A stretch of 6,686 bases of DNA, taken from contig JAJFIG010000232.1 in NCBI GenBank assembly GCA_021775195.1, positions 1 to 6,686 on the forward strand, given 5' to 3'. How positions within the stretch are numbered: the first letter of the stretch is position 1; each line of letters starts with the position of its first letter. This document shows, piece after piece, positions 5,799 to 6,686 of this stretch. Under the pieces are notes generated by a model. That model did no database searches and was not told the DNA's origin. It worked only from the letters and a program-made list of their open reading frames with translations. Source of the DNA: Rhodospirillales bacterium. Its GTDB lineage: Bacteria > Pseudomonadota > Alphaproteobacteria > Rhodospirillales > 2-02-FULL-58-16. The translations under genes were made by a program, and so were the position numbers.

Positions 5799-6686
5799 TC
5801 ACTTTTCCAGGGCCTGCGACACCACCAACGCCTGGCGGGTCTCGGCCACATCGTGGACACGCAGGATATGAGCACCCTGCTTGACACCGGCCAGGGCAGC
5901 CGCCAACGAACCCGCGACCCTCTGTTTGGGCGGCAGATCGCGGTCCAGGCCTGCGATGAAGCTCTTGCGCGACACCCCCAGCGCCAGCGCGCAATCGAGC
6001 CCCTGGTAGAGCGACAGGCGGCCGAGGATTTCGATGTTGTGTCGTCGTGTCTTGCCGAATCCGATCCCGGGATCGACGGCGATCTTTGAGCGCACCACGC
6101 CAGCCGCCTCGACCGCCCTCACCCGGTCGGCCAGGTAATCATAGATGTCCAACGCCGCGTCCTCGTAGTGGGGGGCGTCCTGCATTGTTCCCGGCTCGCC
6201 CAGCATGTGCATGAGGATGACCGATGCCCCATGCTCGACGACCACGTCCAGCGACCGGGCATCGCCGGTCAGCGCCGTGACATCGTTGACAATCGCCGCG
6301 CCTTCTTTCAGCGCCGCGGCCATCACCGCAGCATGGCGAGTATCGATGGAGACCTTGGCTCCGGCTCCGCAGAGGTCCCGGACTACGGGCACCACACGGG
6401 CGAGTTCTTCGCCGGTGGTCACCGGGGCGGCGCCGGGGCGCGTCGACTCGCCTCCCACGTCAAGAATATGGGCGCCGGCATCGATCATGTCCCCTCCCCG
6501 CGCCACGGCCGCGGCGGGATCAAGGGCCTCGCCGCCATCGGAAAAACTGTCGGGCGTCACATTGATAACCCCCATGATCAGGGGTCGATCCAGTGGCAAT
6601 CCCGCGAATAACCGTATCGGCGCCCGCAGGCGTTCGAGAACGTCGTCCAGGTGCGCCGCCACGTCCTCGCCTTCGGTCGCGGCCCA
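5799..6686 (-). CDS. folP: Dihydropteroate synthase FolP, N-terminal part cut by window edge
   Basis: FolP condenses p-aminobenzoate with dihydropterin pyrophosphate to make dihydropteroate in folate synthesis; it is the sulfonamide target. Counting from a GTG at 6662 there are 287 residues with the full TIM-barrel set: MGVINVTPDSFSDGG at 30-44 (loop 1), DVGGESTRPGA at 68-78 (loop 2), Asp107 in SIDT, Asn127 in NDV, Asp198 in DPGIGFGK, Lys233 in SRKSF, and RVHD at 268-271. So it looks active and shows no obvious sulfonamide-resistance insertion. The frame stays open past that GTG to the window edge (Trp-Ala-Ala-Thr-Glu-Gly-Glu-Asp), so the true start is probably outside. Some alphaproteobacterial FolP proteins carry an extra N-terminal segment, which would fit. 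It lies 129 bp upstream of glmM on the same strand. Confidence 0.96.
   Translation of the reverse strand, partial: WAATEGEDVAAHLDDVLERLRAPIRLFAGLPLDRPLIMGVINVTPDSFSDGGEALDPAAAVARGGDMIDAGAHILDVGGESTRPGAAPVTTGEELARVVPVVRDLCGAGAKVSIDTRHAAVMAAALKEGAAIVNDVTALTGDARSLDVVVEHGASVILMHMLGEPGTMQDAPHYEDAALDIYDYLADRVRAVEAAGVVRSKIAVDPGIGFGKTRRHNIEILGRLSLYQGLDCALALGVSRKSFIAGLDRDLPPKQRVAGSLAAALAGVKQGAHILRVHDVAETRQALVVSQALEK

Overview
The window is GC-rich, with dense genes, short intergenic gaps and high-GC codon use. The order folP, glmM, thiD on one strand and the protein sequences suggest an alphaproteobacterium, possibly of Rhodospirillales type. That placement is inferred from gene order and sequence style, not from a marker gene. 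It looks like a chromosomal housekeeping segment: I see no insertion sequence, phage gene, CRISPR array, tRNA or rRNA.

Layout. At the left edge the 3' part of an amidase-signature enzyme is read on the + strand and ends at 1042. All other genes are on the - strand and are transcribed right to left: folP (dihydropteroate synthase, cut by the right edge), glmM (phosphoglucosamine mutase), thiD (HMP/HMP-P kinase), a ten-helix EamA/DMT transporter, a fold-type II PLP-dependent threonine/serine dehydratase-like enzyme, and a small stand-alone PilZ protein. A perfect 12-bp inverted repeat at 1061-1089 separates the converging amidase and PilZ genes and probably terminates both.

How the genes fit together. 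folP feeds folate synthesis, glmM makes glucosamine-1-phosphate for peptidoglycan and LPS, and thiD supplies the pyrimidine half of thiamine. From glmM to the dehydratase the gaps are 22, 3 and 27 bp, so these four genes probably form one transcript. The last two, exporter-like permease and dehydratase, may form a small amino-acid handling pair. PilZ is 124 bp further on and may have its own promoter.

Most notable non-coding signals. The AT-rich 129-bp gap between folP and glmM holds a sigma70-like promoter, an imperfect 22-bp dyad over its -35 box, and a 38-nt two-part stem-loop filling most of the predicted glmM leader. These are the best candidates for something undescribed here. The protein-coding content is otherwise ordinary, and I found no convincing new multi-gene system.
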